DNA from: Pseudomonadaceae bacterium UBA836
GTDB lineage: Bacteria > Pseudomonadota > Gammaproteobacteria > Pseudomonadales > Pseudomonadaceae
NCBI GenBank assembly: GCA_002296055.1
Contig: DBHE01000163.1
Span: 1 to 23,393, forward strand
Direction of reading: 5' to 3'
DNA length: 23,393 nucleotides
Shown here: piece by piece, positions 1 to 7,773 of the stretch
How positions within the stretch are numbered: the stretch's first letter is position 1
Layout of the letters: each line of letters begins with the position of its first letter
Program-made: the position numbers and the translations under genes
The notes under the pieces: generated by a model
The model's input: only the letters and a program-made list of their open reading frames with translations
What the model was told of the DNA's origin: nothing
Databases searched by the model: none

Positions 1-1
1 C

Positions 2-52
2 CTGGTAGCCGACCTGTTCGAGGCGGTACCGGAGCTGGAAGGTAAGCTCTAA
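2..52 (+). CDS. etfA: Electron transfer flavoprotein alpha subunit, C-terminal end (partial)
   Basis: Only the last 16 codons are present, reading LVADLFEAVPELEGKL before a TAA stop at 50-52. The pattern (L)VADLFxxVPEL is the conserved C-terminus of the FAD-binding alpha subunit of electron transfer flavoprotein, which passes electrons from acyl-CoA and related dehydrogenases to ETF-quinone oxidoreductase. The rest of the gene lies outside the window. The identification rests on a short but characteristic tail, and the strong terminator about 50 bases downstream supports this being the end of a transcription unit. Confidence 0.7.
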   Translation: MVADLFEAVPELEGKL

Positions 53-68
53 GCCAAAGGCTTAGAGC

Positions 69-219
69 TAGCGGCAAGCTTCAAGCCGCAAGCTGCAAGA
101 AAACCCCGGTCTCGCGAGAGCCGGGGTTTTTCTTTAGAAGGCTGCTTCAAGCTACAAGAAACAGCCAAACCAGCACGTGCCTAGGTTTGCCTTTGCTTGT
201 AACTTGTAGCTTGCCGCTA
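69..219. repeat. Nested intergenic inverted repeats
   Basis: TAGCGGCAAGCT at 69-80 is a perfect inverted match of AGCTTGCCGCTA at 208-219. Inside it, AAGCTACAAG at 149-158 is a perfect inverted match of CTTGTAGCTT at 203-212. Further degenerate copies of GCTTCAAGC / GCAAGCTGCAAG lie at 78-99 and 144-152. The cluster sits between the ends of two convergent genes and surrounds the terminator. Such AGCTTCAAGC/GCTTGTAGC repeats are commonly seen between Pseudomonas genes; no transposase is associated. Confidence 0.75.
100..135. terminator. Rho-independent terminator after etfA
   Basis: AAAACCCCGG at 100-109 pairs with CCGGGGTTTT at 121-130. The loop region contains the self-complementary TCTCGCGAGA (110-119). 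The plus strand continues with a T-rich run (127-135), and the minus strand also ends in Ts, so the hairpin can stop both etfA (plus) and the convergent chemotaxis gene (minus). Confidence 0.9.
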
Positions 220-242
220 CCGCTAGGCAAGCGGTTGCTGGC

Positions 243-2387
243 CTAGCGGTCGGCGCTAACCTGAAACGTATCCGACAACTGATGCAGCCGCGATGCGGTT
301 TCCTTCACCTGCCCGGAGCTGGCGCGCAGGGCGGTGATTACCTGGCTCATGGAGCGCGTGGCTTCGGCTACGTGGCCGGCCTGGCGGCCGTGTTCCTTGC
401 TGTTGGTGTCCATCACCGAGATCACTTCAAACAGCTCTTCGACGGTCTGATGCAGCAGGTTGTTGTCATCAGACGCGCTGGCGGCCTGCTGCAATTGCAC
501 ATCCACATCAGCCACGCCGCGCTCCATCACCACCACAGTTTCGCGGGTCGCATCGCGGATGCTGGTAATGCCCTGGCTGATTTCCTCTGCCGCCTTGGCG
601 GTGCGCGAGGCCAGCGCCCGCACCTCATCAGCGACCACAGCAAAGCCCCGTCCGTGCTCACCGGCGCGCGCGGCCTCAATGGCGGCGTTGAGCGCCAGCA
701 GGTTGGTCTGGCTGGTGATATCAGTAATCAGCGACACCATGCCGACAATCTCGCCGGTACGGTTGTCCAGCACCTGCACGCTGGCCGCCGAGCTTTCGAC
801 AATGTCGCGAATCTTGCGGGTGCCGCTGGTTACGGTGTCCAGCCGCGCCCGCGCCGCTTCGACCACGGTGGCCATATTGGCTTTCATCTGCGCGGCGGTT
901 TCAGACGCTGAATTAACCGTCTGCAGCTGCGCTTCGATCATGCTCAGCATCTGCTGGATATTGGTGGTTACTTCCTCGGCGGTATCACTGGCCTGCTGGT
1001 TGCGGCCAAGCATCTGCTCGCTGTTCTGCAAGGCGTGACGGCTGGCCTGCTTGACCCGGCCCACGATGGTGTCGAGGTTGTCGATAAAGCTGTTGATCCA
1101 ACGCCCCAGCTCGCCCGTCTCGTCAGCCACCAGGCGGGTGGTGTCCATGCGCTGGCTGAGGTTGCCCTCGCCCTCGGCGATATTACGGATGATCTCGGTC
1201 ATGCGCCCCAGCCGGCGGGCCAGCTTGCGGGTTGCGGCAAAGCGGAACCACAAGCCCGCTCCCAGCAGCACCCCTACGTGGGCCAGATGCATGGCCCAAC
1301 CCTGCAGCCCCGCCCAGGCAAATCCCAGTTGCGCCGCAAATACCAGCACCGCCAGCAGCCAAAACTGCTGCATCAGCGAGAAGCTGAGCGAACGATAACG
1401 GTAGACCTCCTCCAGGTCAGCCTCACACATCATGCCCCAACGATCAGGCGAGCCGGGCAGACTGAAGGTAACGCCCTTGCCGATAACCGGAATGTGCCGG
1501 TAGTCGGAGTAACCGGGGTATTTAACGTACAGGTTTTCGCCGTTGCGAATGGTCTCGCGTACCCCCGGATGCAACTCACCGGTAGCCGGGTCGGTAAAGC
1601 GCACCTCAAACTCGGTGTGCTCGCGCACGGAGACGGTGCCCCAGGCCGTTTTGATGCCACTTTTCAGGTTGTCGCCATGACTGAATGTGCTGTCTTCAAA
1701 GCGCGAGCGCGACAAGGCACGACCCGGCTCGATGCTCGCGTCAAAACGCGACTCGACCATAAAGATGTAATTGTCGCCCGACTCCTGATAGATGTGTCCG
1801 GCCTCACGCTGGATCAGATCGCCCAGCACATCGTTGGGTACTCGCGCACAGAGGCAGCCCAGTGGCTGACCGGCCGCATTGCTCAACGGCAGGTAAAACA
1901 TCAGGGTTACGGCATCGTGGAAACTGGAGGTAGAGGGCCCCAGCTGGCGAGTGCGCTGATCAACGAACGGGCCGTGCAGAAAGCGGTGTTGCAGGCCGGC
2001 GCGTACCGCCTGGGCATCAGGCTGCAGGCCGCCCAGTTGGCCGGCGCTGCTGCACAAAGGCGAGCCCGTGCTGTCCAGCACGAACAGCTCGGAGGCATCC
2101 GGCAGCTTGTTGCGCAGCTTCAACAAGGTCGCCTCATCAATCGTGCCGAGGTCCTCACCCAACTGCTGGGCAATGCTTTGCAGGCCGCTCCACTGGTTTT
2201 CACACCACTGCTGCAGCAACCTGACACGGGTCGCTGCAAAGCTGTTGAAGATCGATTCCAGCTGCGCGTAGCGGTTGCGATTGACGCGGCAGGCCCAGCC
2301 CATGGCGATCTTGCCGCCGGGACCAAACCAAGGCAACCAGCGGCGCTCGGCCGCAGACAAGTTCATTTGATCGCTTCGTAGAGTCAC
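243..2387 (-). CDS. Methyl-accepting chemotaxis protein with N-terminal Cache-like sensor and mid-protein membrane hairpin
   Basis: This is a 714-residue chemoreceptor. Residues 40-330 look like a Cache/PAS-type sensor (for example [12 protein letters not shown] near 139 and [13 protein letters not shown] near 288), though the family is not certain. Two hydrophobic segments follow at about 342-361 and 364-382, then HAMP (about 383-440) and the signalling domain (450-714). The hairpin tip [20 protein letters not shown] (561-580) and [13 protein letters not shown] are intact, so it should couple to CheA/CheW. Unlike classical receptors there is no hydrophobic segment before the sensor, so with two membrane passes the sensor is predicted to face the cytoplasm. 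There is no C-terminal CheR-binding pentapeptide. The start is GTG at 2387, preceded at 8 bases by GAGG; an ATG seven codons in (2366) has no clear ribosome-binding site. A sigma-54-like promoter lies just upstream. The ligand is unknown. Confidence 0.93.
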   Translation of the reverse strand: MTLRSDQMNLSAAERRWLPWFGPGGKIAMGWACRVNRNRYAQLESIFNSFAATRVRLLQQWCENQWSGLQSIAQQLGEDLGTIDEATLLKLRNKLPDASELFVLDSTGSPLCSSAGQLGGLQPDAQAVRAGLQHRFLHGPFVDQRTRQLGPSTSSFHDAVTLMFYLPLSNAAGQPLGCLCARVPNDVLGDLIQREAGHIYQESGDNYIFMVESRFDASIEPGRALSRSRFEDSTFSHGDNLKSGIKTAWGTVSVREHTEFEVRFTDPATGELHPGVRETIRNGENLYVKYPGYSDYRHIPVIGKGVTFSLPGSPDRWGMMCEADLEEVYRYRSLSFSLMQQFWLLAVLVFAAQLGFAWAGLQGWAMHLAHVGVLLGAGLWFRFAATRKLARRLGRMTEIIRNIAEGEGNLSQRMDTTRLVADETGELGRWINSFIDNLDTIVGRVKQASRHALQNSEQMLGRNQQASDTAEEVTTNIQQMLSMIEAQLQTVNSASETAAQMKANMATVVEAARARLDTVTSGTRKIRDIVESSAASVQVLDNRTGEIVGMVSLITDITSQTNLLALNAAIEAARAGEHGRGFAVVADEVRALASRTAKAAEEISQGITSIRDATRETVVVMERGVADVDVQLQQAASASDDNNLLHQTVEELFEVISVMDTNSKEHGRQAGHVAEATRSMSQVITALRASSGQVKETASRLHQLSDTFQVSADR

Positions 2388-2424
2388 GGTGGCGGCCTCG
2401 CGGAGTCAGTCGGAACAACACTCC

Positions 2425-2440
2425 TGCAAAAAGCGCACCA
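2425..2440 (-). promoter_or_regulatory. Candidate sigma-54 (RpoN) -24/-12 promoter of the chemoreceptor gene
   Basis: On the minus strand the sequence reads TGGTGCGCTTTTTGCA, matching TGGCACG-N4-TTGCW at all but two positions, with the required GG-N10-GC spacing. The predicted start of transcription (about 2414) leaves a leader of roughly 27 bases to the GTG at 2387, just enough for the GAGG ribosome-binding site. Visual match only; no enhancer-binding protein gene is adjacent. Confidence 0.5.
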
Positions 2441-2626
2441 CAGATGATGGCACCCCGCCATGTCGGCGTCCGACCTGAGGTGCCACCAGAACGCCCCAGC
2501 CATGCGCACCACAAACGATCACAACAAGGCACCAAGACAGGGCCTATGCACCAATACGGAACCGCACCTGTCCAAATGGTCGGGTTTTGTGCGGCCCGGC
2601 CCGTTTGCCCGTAAAGAGCAACCGCC

Positions 2627-3646
2627 CTAGATCAGTGCGACTGGCGAGACAGGCGAGCCCACCGCGCCAGGCAGTCGCAACGGCGGCGCGGTCAGCATAA
2701 AGCGGTTGCGGCCGGCGGTGCGCAGCGCCTGCGCCAGATCGGTCAGATACCATAGCTCGCCCAGGTGAATACCCAGCTTGAACAGACAATGCTCGTGCAG
2801 CGGCAACGCCGCGCAACAACCGTCACCCTCACGCGCCGGATAGGCCTCTACCGCGTAGTTGTCGGCGATCAGCACACTCAAGCCACTGTCGGTAATCCAT
2901 TGCAGCAACGCCGGATCGCGGCCATCCAGCACCGCGCAGCTGGCGGCCAGGCGCTGGGCGTCGGGCTCGCGTGCCATCTCCAAAATCACATCGGCGAAGC
3001 CGGTATACAGGCAAACCATATCGCCCGGCTCTACCACCACGCCGTCAGCCTGCATGATCTGCTGCAGGCGCGCGTAGTCCACCAGCACCCGCTCATGGCC
3101 GCAGTGACGCTCAAGATCAATCAGCACTGCACGTCCGCTGACCGCCGTTTCGGCCATCTTCTCGATACCCAGCCGCGCCGCGTTCACCCCCTCCAGCGCG
3201 TCCTCATGGCCGGTCGGTCCGCAGATATGCTCTCCGGCCTTCCAGCCGTTGTAGTACAGCGGCTCGGGCACGCCGTCGCCATCAGCATCAAACAGGCCAC
3301 CCACGTGCGACAAGGCATCCCACTGGGTCGAGTATTGGGTGTACAGCAGTACGGCATCGTCGCTGACCACGTCGGTAAAGTCCGGGTTCAGTCGGTGCAG
3401 TTCGAAGTTATAGTTGAGCTTGTCGGCGCGCCCGGAGGTAAAACGCCGTGGCGGGTGACGCAGGCGATTGAGTGCGTTGCCGCCTGGGTAGTCGAGCGGC
3501 AGGCTCAGGCAAAAACTGCGGCCTTCACGCACCTCAGCCACGCCTTGCAGCACTTTGCCTGCGGTCAGCAGATTAAGCCGACCCAACTCATCGTCAGCAC
3601 CAAAGTCACCCCAGTTGGAACCCTCGGGTCGATGTGTCCAGCGCAT
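2627..3646 (-). CDS. Cyclase family protein (PF04199; kynurenine-formamidase-like hydrolase)
   Basis: This 339-residue protein belongs to the long form of the cyclase/formamidase superfamily, whose members are metal-dependent hydrolases such as KynB. The metal-site motif HxGTHxDxPxH appears as QYSTQWDALSH (104-114): two histidines are glutamine while the Asp and last His are kept, a pattern I recall from long-form homologues. The C-terminal block LPLHEHCLFKLGIHLGELW supplies the further His and Glu. The substrate cannot be told. The start is ATG 3646, preceded by AGGAGA; the frame stays open upstream without a better start. There is no signal peptide, so it is cytoplasmic. It is divergent from uppP across 247 bases. 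AACAACAA lies immediately upstream of the ribosome-binding site, suggesting Hfq/Crc translational control. Confidence 0.85.
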   Translation of the reverse strand: MRWTHRPEGSNWGDFGADDELGRLNLLTAGKVLQGVAEVREGRSFCLSLPLDYPGGNALNRLRHPPRRFTSGRADKLNYNFELHRLNPDFTDVVSDDAVLLYTQYSTQWDALSHVGGLFDADGDGVPEPLYYNGWKAGEHICGPTGHEDALEGVNAARLGIEKMAETAVSGRAVLIDLERHCGHERVLVDYARLQQIMQADGVVVEPGDMVCLYTGFADVILEMAREPDAQRLAASCAVLDGRDPALLQWITDSGLSVLIADNYAVEAYPAREGDGCCAALPLHEHCLFKLGIHLGELWYLTDLAQALRTAGRNRFMLTAPPLRLPGAVGSPVSPVALI

Positions 3647-3652
3647 GCGCCT

Positions 3653-3667
3653 CTCCTGTTTGTTGTT
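3653..3667 (-). promoter_or_regulatory. Hfq/Crc catabolite-activity (CA) motif plus ribosome-binding site of the cyclase gene
   Basis: On the minus strand AACAACAA (3667-3660) fits the AAnAAnAA motif bound by Hfq with Crc in Pseudomonas. It is followed after two bases by AGGAG (3657-3653) and then the ATG at 3646. The layout resembles that described for the amiE leader. Hfq-Crc bound here would be expected to block ribosome entry during catabolite repression. Confidence 0.6.
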
Positions 3668-3893
3668 GTACTTGTCCGACAATGCCATGCAATACCGGCC
3701 GGGAACCATCCGCGCGCAGGTCGATCAATGAGCGTGTTATTTGCGCATAATCGCCAAGGGCAGCCATAGAGGATTTGATCAGCGCCTCCTAAAGGCTCGC
3801 GCCCGGCGGTCCGGCATGCTTTACTTGCGCCTCTTTTGCCGCAGCGGCGCGAACGCGCCCGCCCAACCTCAACTCACGGAGCACAGCGTCAAC

Positions 3894-4691
3894 ATGGAGT
3901 GGCTGCAGGTCGTCATCCTGGCAATTGTTCAGGGCATTACCGAATTTCTTCCCGTTTCCAGTTCTGCCCACCTGATTCTGGTACCAGTGCTGACCGATTG
4001 GCCGGATCAAGGCCTGGCTTTTGATGTCGCCCTGCATCTGGGCAGCCTGTCGGCGGTGCTGATCTACTTTCGTCGCGACATCATCGGCATGCTGCAAAGC
4101 TGGCTTCGCTCGCTGCACACCCGTCAGCTGGACGCCGACGCCAAGCTGGCCTGGGCGGTCATTCTCGGCACCATTCCGGTTGGCCTTGCCGGCCTGCTGC
4201 TCAAGGACACGGTCGAGACAGTGCTGCGCTCGCCCATCTATCTGTCTATCGGCCTGATCGCCTTCGGTCTGCTGCTGGGCTGGGCGGACTGGCGCTTTCG
4301 CGGCAACCGCAGCGAATATCAGATGAACTGGAAGGACGTGCTGTTCATTGGCTGCGCGCAGGCGCTGGCGTTGTTTCCGGGCACCTCACGCTCGGGCATT
4401 ACCATGACCGCCGCGCTGATGCTGGGCATGAGCCGTGAAGCCTCGGCACGATTCTCGTTCCTGCTGTCGATTCCGGTGATCGTGCTGGCCTGTGGCCTGG
4501 AAACCATTGAGCTGGTCGAGAGCCAGGTTGCAGTCAACTGGGCCCAGATGGCAGCCGGTGTAGTGCTGTCGGGCATCAGCGCCTACCTGTGCATTCACTA
4601 CTTCCTGGCGTTCATCAAGCGCATCGGCATGCAACCGTTTGTGCTCTACCGCATCGTGCTGGGCGCGCTGCTGCTGTGGATCTTCCTGTAA
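3894..4691 (+). CDS. uppP: Undecaprenyl-diphosphate phosphatase
   Basis: This 265-residue polytopic inner-membrane protein is a BacA/UppP enzyme, which dephosphorylates undecaprenyl diphosphate to recycle the lipid carrier for peptidoglycan, LPS and other surface glycans; overproduction is known to give bacitracin resistance. Both signature motifs are present: QGITEFLPVSSSAHL (from residue 13, the QxxxE and serine loop) and PGTSRSGIT (162-170). Most of the rest is hydrophobic. ATG 3894 gives the normal family length and begins at the conserved MEWLQVVILAIVQG; the ribosome-binding site is weak (CGGAG, about 12 bases away). The frame is open upstream to 3741 without family similarity. The gene converges on the cupin gene with only 6 bases between stops. 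Confidence 0.97.
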   Translation: MEWLQVVILAIVQGITEFLPVSSSAHLILVPVLTDWPDQGLAFDVALHLGSLSAVLIYFRRDIIGMLQSWLRSLHTRQLDADAKLAWAVILGTIPVGLAGLLLKDTVETVLRSPIYLSIGLIAFGLLLGWADWRFRGNRSEYQMNWKDVLFIGCAQALALFPGTSRSGITMTAALMLGMSREASARFSFLLSIPVIVLACGLETIELVESQVAVNWAQMAAGVVLSGISAYLCIHYFLAFIKRIGMQPFVLYRIVLGALLLWIFL

Positions 4692-4697
4692 GCGCCG

Positions 4698-5363
4698 TTA
4701 GAGGCCGCGTAGCGCCCCGATCTTAAGCAGCACACGGGTGGGGGCAGCAGCCAGCAGCCCCAGCTCACCCAGCGCCGGGTCACGCAACCAGCTCAGCGCT
4801 CCAGCACGCACCTCGCCCTCCTGCAAGGCACCCGATAACACCAGCAACTCCGCTGCCGGTGTGGCCGACCAAACCAGACGCGCGCGGTCGGCACAGCTCA
4901 ACAACCAGGTCTGTTCAGGTCCATGCTCATGCAGCAGTCGGCCTGTGATGCCGGGCGCAAAGGCCTGACTGGGCACGGCCTCGGGCAGCAGGCGCAGGGT
5001 TTGTCGGTCCTCGGCAGCAAACTGGTTCAGCTTGACGAATATCACGCACCCGGACTGGGAAAAGGGCGCATGGGACGAGCCGGCGGGGCTGCGCAGGTAG
5101 CTGCCAGCAGGAAAGTCACCGCTCTGATCGCTGAAGACGCCGTCGAGTACCAGAATCTCCTCACCGGCCGGATGGTAATGAGCCGGGAAGCGCGCCCCCG
5201 GCAGGTATTCGACCAGACTGGTGACCTGCCCGCTCTCCGGCGCCTCGCGCTCCAGCGGCCAGCGCCGGATAGGGGCCTGGGGCGCGGCAAGCCAGCTCTG
5301 GTCCTGCGGACCGACCCGACACGGCTCCGCACGCTCCATACGCAACGGCTGAAACTCAGGCAT
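4698..5363 (-). CDS. ChrR-like cupin domain protein
   Basis: This 221-residue protein has a cupin with metal-ligand pattern H62-x-H64-x3-E68 and a later H98 (around AHYHPAGEEILVLDG and PAGSSHAP). This matches the cupin of ChrR, the zinc anti-sigma factor, and stand-alone relatives. The N-terminal anti-sigma domain of ChrR is absent, so a sigma-factor role should not be assumed. The C-terminal half looks like a second, degenerate cupin fold. The start at 5363 overlaps the stop of the upstream c-di-GMP gene (ATGCCTGA), implying translational coupling, and a weak AGGG lies before it. The open frame continues further upstream, but that part overlaps the neighbouring gene. Confidence 0.8.
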   Translation of the reverse strand: MPEFQPLRMERAEPCRVGPQDQSWLAAPQAPIRRWPLEREAPESGQVTSLVEYLPGARFPAHYHPAGEEILVLDGVFSDQSGDFPAGSYLRSPAGSSHAPFSQSGCVIFVKLNQFAAEDRQTLRLLPEAVPSQAFAPGITGRLLHEHGPEQTWLLSCADRARLVWSATPAAELLVLSGALQEGEVRAGALSWLRDPALGELGLLAAAPTRVLLKIGALRGL

Positions 5364-7623
5364 GCGGTGCACCCTGCAGCAGCGGCTCAATCTGCGCCGC
5401 CGGTAGCGGCCGGTTGTACAGGTAGCCCTGCCCCACATCGCAGCCCAGCTCGCGCAGCAACGTTTGCTGGGCAGCGGTTTCCACTCCCTCGGCAATCAAC
5501 TGCAGATGCAGGCTCTTGCCCAGCGCAATGATAGCGCGGGCCATGGCACTATCGCGTTCGCTACCCGGCAGATCGACGACAAAGCCCCGGTCGATTTTCA
5601 GCTTGTTGACCGGCATGCGCTTGAGCCGCAACAACGAGGAGTGGCCGGTACCAAAGTCATCGATCGCCAGCCGCACCCCCAACGCGGCCAGCCGATCAAG
5701 CAACTGCACGGCGGCATCGCCAAACTGCATCATCTCATCCTCGGTCACCTCCAGCTCCAGCGCTGCCGGTGGCAACCCGTGCCGCTGCAGCGCCTGCTCG
5801 ACACAGCGCACTACATCGCCGCGCTCCAGCCAGTAACCCGACATGTTTACCGCCACCGATTGCAGGCCATAACCGGCCTGCTGCCAGCTGCGCAGCTGGC
5901 GGCAGGCTTCATCCAGCACGTACTCGTCGATCTCACCCATCAGCCCGGCCTGCCGCGCCACCGGCAGAAACTCACCGGGCGAGACTATGCCCTGACTGGG
6001 GTGTTCCCAGCGCACCAAGGCTTCGGCACTGACCCAGCGGTCTTGGCTCAAAGACTTCTGCAACTGGTAATACACCCGCAACTGTCCAGTGCCGATGGCT
6101 TCGTGCAGGTCGGTTTCCAGGCTCAGGCGCCGACGCGCCTGCTCGGTCAGGTCCTGGGTATAAAAGGCGTAGCCATTGCGCCCGCGCTGCTTGGCCAGCG
6201 ACATCGCCGAGTCGGCGTTCTTGAGCAGCTCCGCACCATCGCAGCCATCGCGCGGAAAAATCGCCAAACCGACACTGGCGCTCATATGCAGCAGCTGCCC
6301 GGACAGTTCAAAGGGCGCCTGCAGCAGCCGCAGGATGCGCTCGGCCAGCTTGCCCAGTTGCTCGACGCCCAGCGGACGATCGATCAGCAAGGCAAATTCG
6401 TCGCTGCTCAGTCGCGCCAGCGTATCGCCGTCATCGCAGACCGTCTGCATGCGTTCAGCCACCCGCTGCAGCAGTTGATCACCGGCACTGTGCCCCAAAC
6501 TGTCGTTAACGCCCTTGAAGCGATCCAGATCGATAAACAGTACGCCCAGCTCGCCGCCCTGGCGCCGAGCGCGCGCCATGGCGGTACTCAGGCGCTCGTT
6601 CAGCAGCAGGCGGTTGGGCAGCTTGGTCAACGGGTCATGGTGGGCCAGGTAGTCGATTTCCTGCTGGTTGCGCTTGAGCGTGCTGAGGTCAGCAAACACC
6701 GCCACGTAATGGCTCAACTCACCACGCTGGTCACGCACGGCGATGATGTTCTGCCATTGGGGGTAGATTTCGCCGTTCTTGCGGCGGTTCCAGATTTCTC
6801 CGGACCAGCGGCCACTGCCCATCAGCTGTTGCCACATCTGCCGGTAAAAGGCGGTATCGTGACGCCCGGAGGCCAGCAGATTTGGGTGGCGACCAATCAC
6901 CTCGTCCGGGCGATAGCCAGTGATACTGCAGAACGCGTTATTGACGTCGATAATGGTCTGGCCAGCGTCACAGATCAGCATCCCTTCGCTGGTACAGTCA
7001 AACATCACCCCCGCCTGCCGCAGGCGCAGCTCGCGTGCTACCTGCTCGCTGACATCGCGCAGCACGCCCACCAGTCGCGTAGCCCGGCCGGCGTCGTCGC
7101 GCACGGCGCGACCGCCGGCGTGCACCCAGCCACCACCGCCATCCGGGTGCACCACACGATAGGTCACATCCAGGCGCTCAGTGTCACCGCGCAGGTGCTG
7201 TACCAGCGCCGTATGGGCGCCGGCCCGATCCTCGGCGGCGAGCAGGTGCAACCAATCACCGAGCGGCGCACTGCCAGGCGGCAAACCCAGGATCTCGCAG
7301 CTACGTGGCGACAGGTATAACTGCTGCGCCTCGATATTCCAGTCCCAGACCCCGTCGTTACCCCCGGTCAACGCCAGATCAAAGCGCTCCTGGCTACGGC
7401 GCAGCGCATGCTCCTGCTGCCGGCGGCGACGCAGGTGGTAGCGCACCGAGAAAAACAGCAGTACCCCGGTGACCAACACGAAGCCGACGCCCTTGACCGT
7501 CTGCAGGCGATACTGCAGTTCGATATCAAGCATCCGCAGCCAGGAGTCACTGAACAGCACCCAGACCGTCGCCACAACGATGTATGACAGCGTGACGACC
7601 CAAGCGCCGGAAGAGGACCTCAT
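5356..7623 (-). CDS. Membrane-anchored PAS-PAS-GGDEF-EAL protein, probable c-di-GMP phosphodiesterase
   Basis: A 755-residue signalling protein. Order: two membrane segments (about 8-24 and 46-62) enclosing a short periplasmic loop; PAS with PAC (75-195); second PAS (200-320); GGDEF (326-485); EAL (500-745). The GGDEF signature is degenerate, SSDEF at 406-410, and no RxxD inhibitory site is visible, so cyclase activity is doubtful. The EAL domain keeps its catalytic set: EAL (534-536), the Asn in VNMSG, the Glu in LEVTE, DDFGTG (655-660), the Lys in KLKID, the Glu in AEGVET (712) and the Gln in QGYLYNRP. It most likely hydrolyses c-di-GMP under control of PAS signals. ATG 7623 is preferred over an in-frame TTG at 7644; both ribosome-binding sites are weak. 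A cupin gene overlaps its stop. It is divergent from the desaturase gene. Confidence 0.93.
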   Translation of the reverse strand: MRSSSGAWVVTLSYIVVATVWVLFSDSWLRMLDIELQYRLQTVKGVGFVLVTGVLLFFSVRYHLRRRRQQEHALRRSQERFDLALTGGNDGVWDWNIEAQQLYLSPRSCEILGLPPGSAPLGDWLHLLAAEDRAGAHTALVQHLRGDTERLDVTYRVVHPDGGGGWVHAGGRAVRDDAGRATRLVGVLRDVSEQVARELRLRQAGVMFDCTSEGMLICDAGQTIIDVNNAFCSITGYRPDEVIGRHPNLLASGRHDTAFYRQMWQQLMGSGRWSGEIWNRRKNGEIYPQWQNIIAVRDQRGELSHYVAVFADLSTLKRNQQEIDYLAHHDPLTKLPNRLLLNERLSTAMARARRQGGELGVLFIDLDRFKGVNDSLGHSAGDQLLQRVAERMQTVCDDGDTLARLSSDEFALLIDRPLGVEQLGKLAERILRLLQAPFELSGQLLHMSASVGLAIFPRDGCDGAELLKNADSAMSLAKQRGRNGYAFYTQDLTEQARRRLSLETDLHEAIGTGQLRVYYQLQKSLSQDRWVSAEALVRWEHPSQGIVSPGEFLPVARQAGLMGEIDEYVLDEACRQLRSWQQAGYGLQSVAVNMSGYWLERGDVVRCVEQALQRHGLPPAALELEVTEDEMMQFGDAAVQLLDRLAALGVRLAIDDFGTGHSSLLRLKRMPVNKLKIDRGFVVDLPGSERDSAMARAIIALGKSLHLQLIAEGVETAAQQTLLRELGCDVGQGYLYNRPLPAAQIEPLLQGAPHA

Positions 7624-7773
7624 GGGATGTTTCCGGGGCGGCAAATCAACATTCGGTAACTATAGCAGGGGGGCCTGGGCGACCCACGGTCATGTTCATC
7701 GTACATCTGTTGGTCCATAATCGGCCGGAAACGGGCGTGCAGCCCGCGCATTCTAACGAGGTAAACTGTCTTT

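Noticed and set aside
1035..2381. 448-codon plus-strand open frame opposite the chemoreceptor
   Set aside because: It is antisense to the receptor gene, and the composition is that of a mirror frame.
4698..5363. ChrR anti-sigma factor
   Set aside because: Only the cupin part is present; the N-terminal zinc anti-sigma domain and a partner ECF sigma factor gene are absent.
5464..7320. 618-codon open frame on the plus strand
   Set aside because: It is antisense to the PAS-GGDEF-EAL gene, whose domains are unmistakable. The translation is low-complexity Q/A/H-rich with no family, as expected for the complement of a GC-rich gene.
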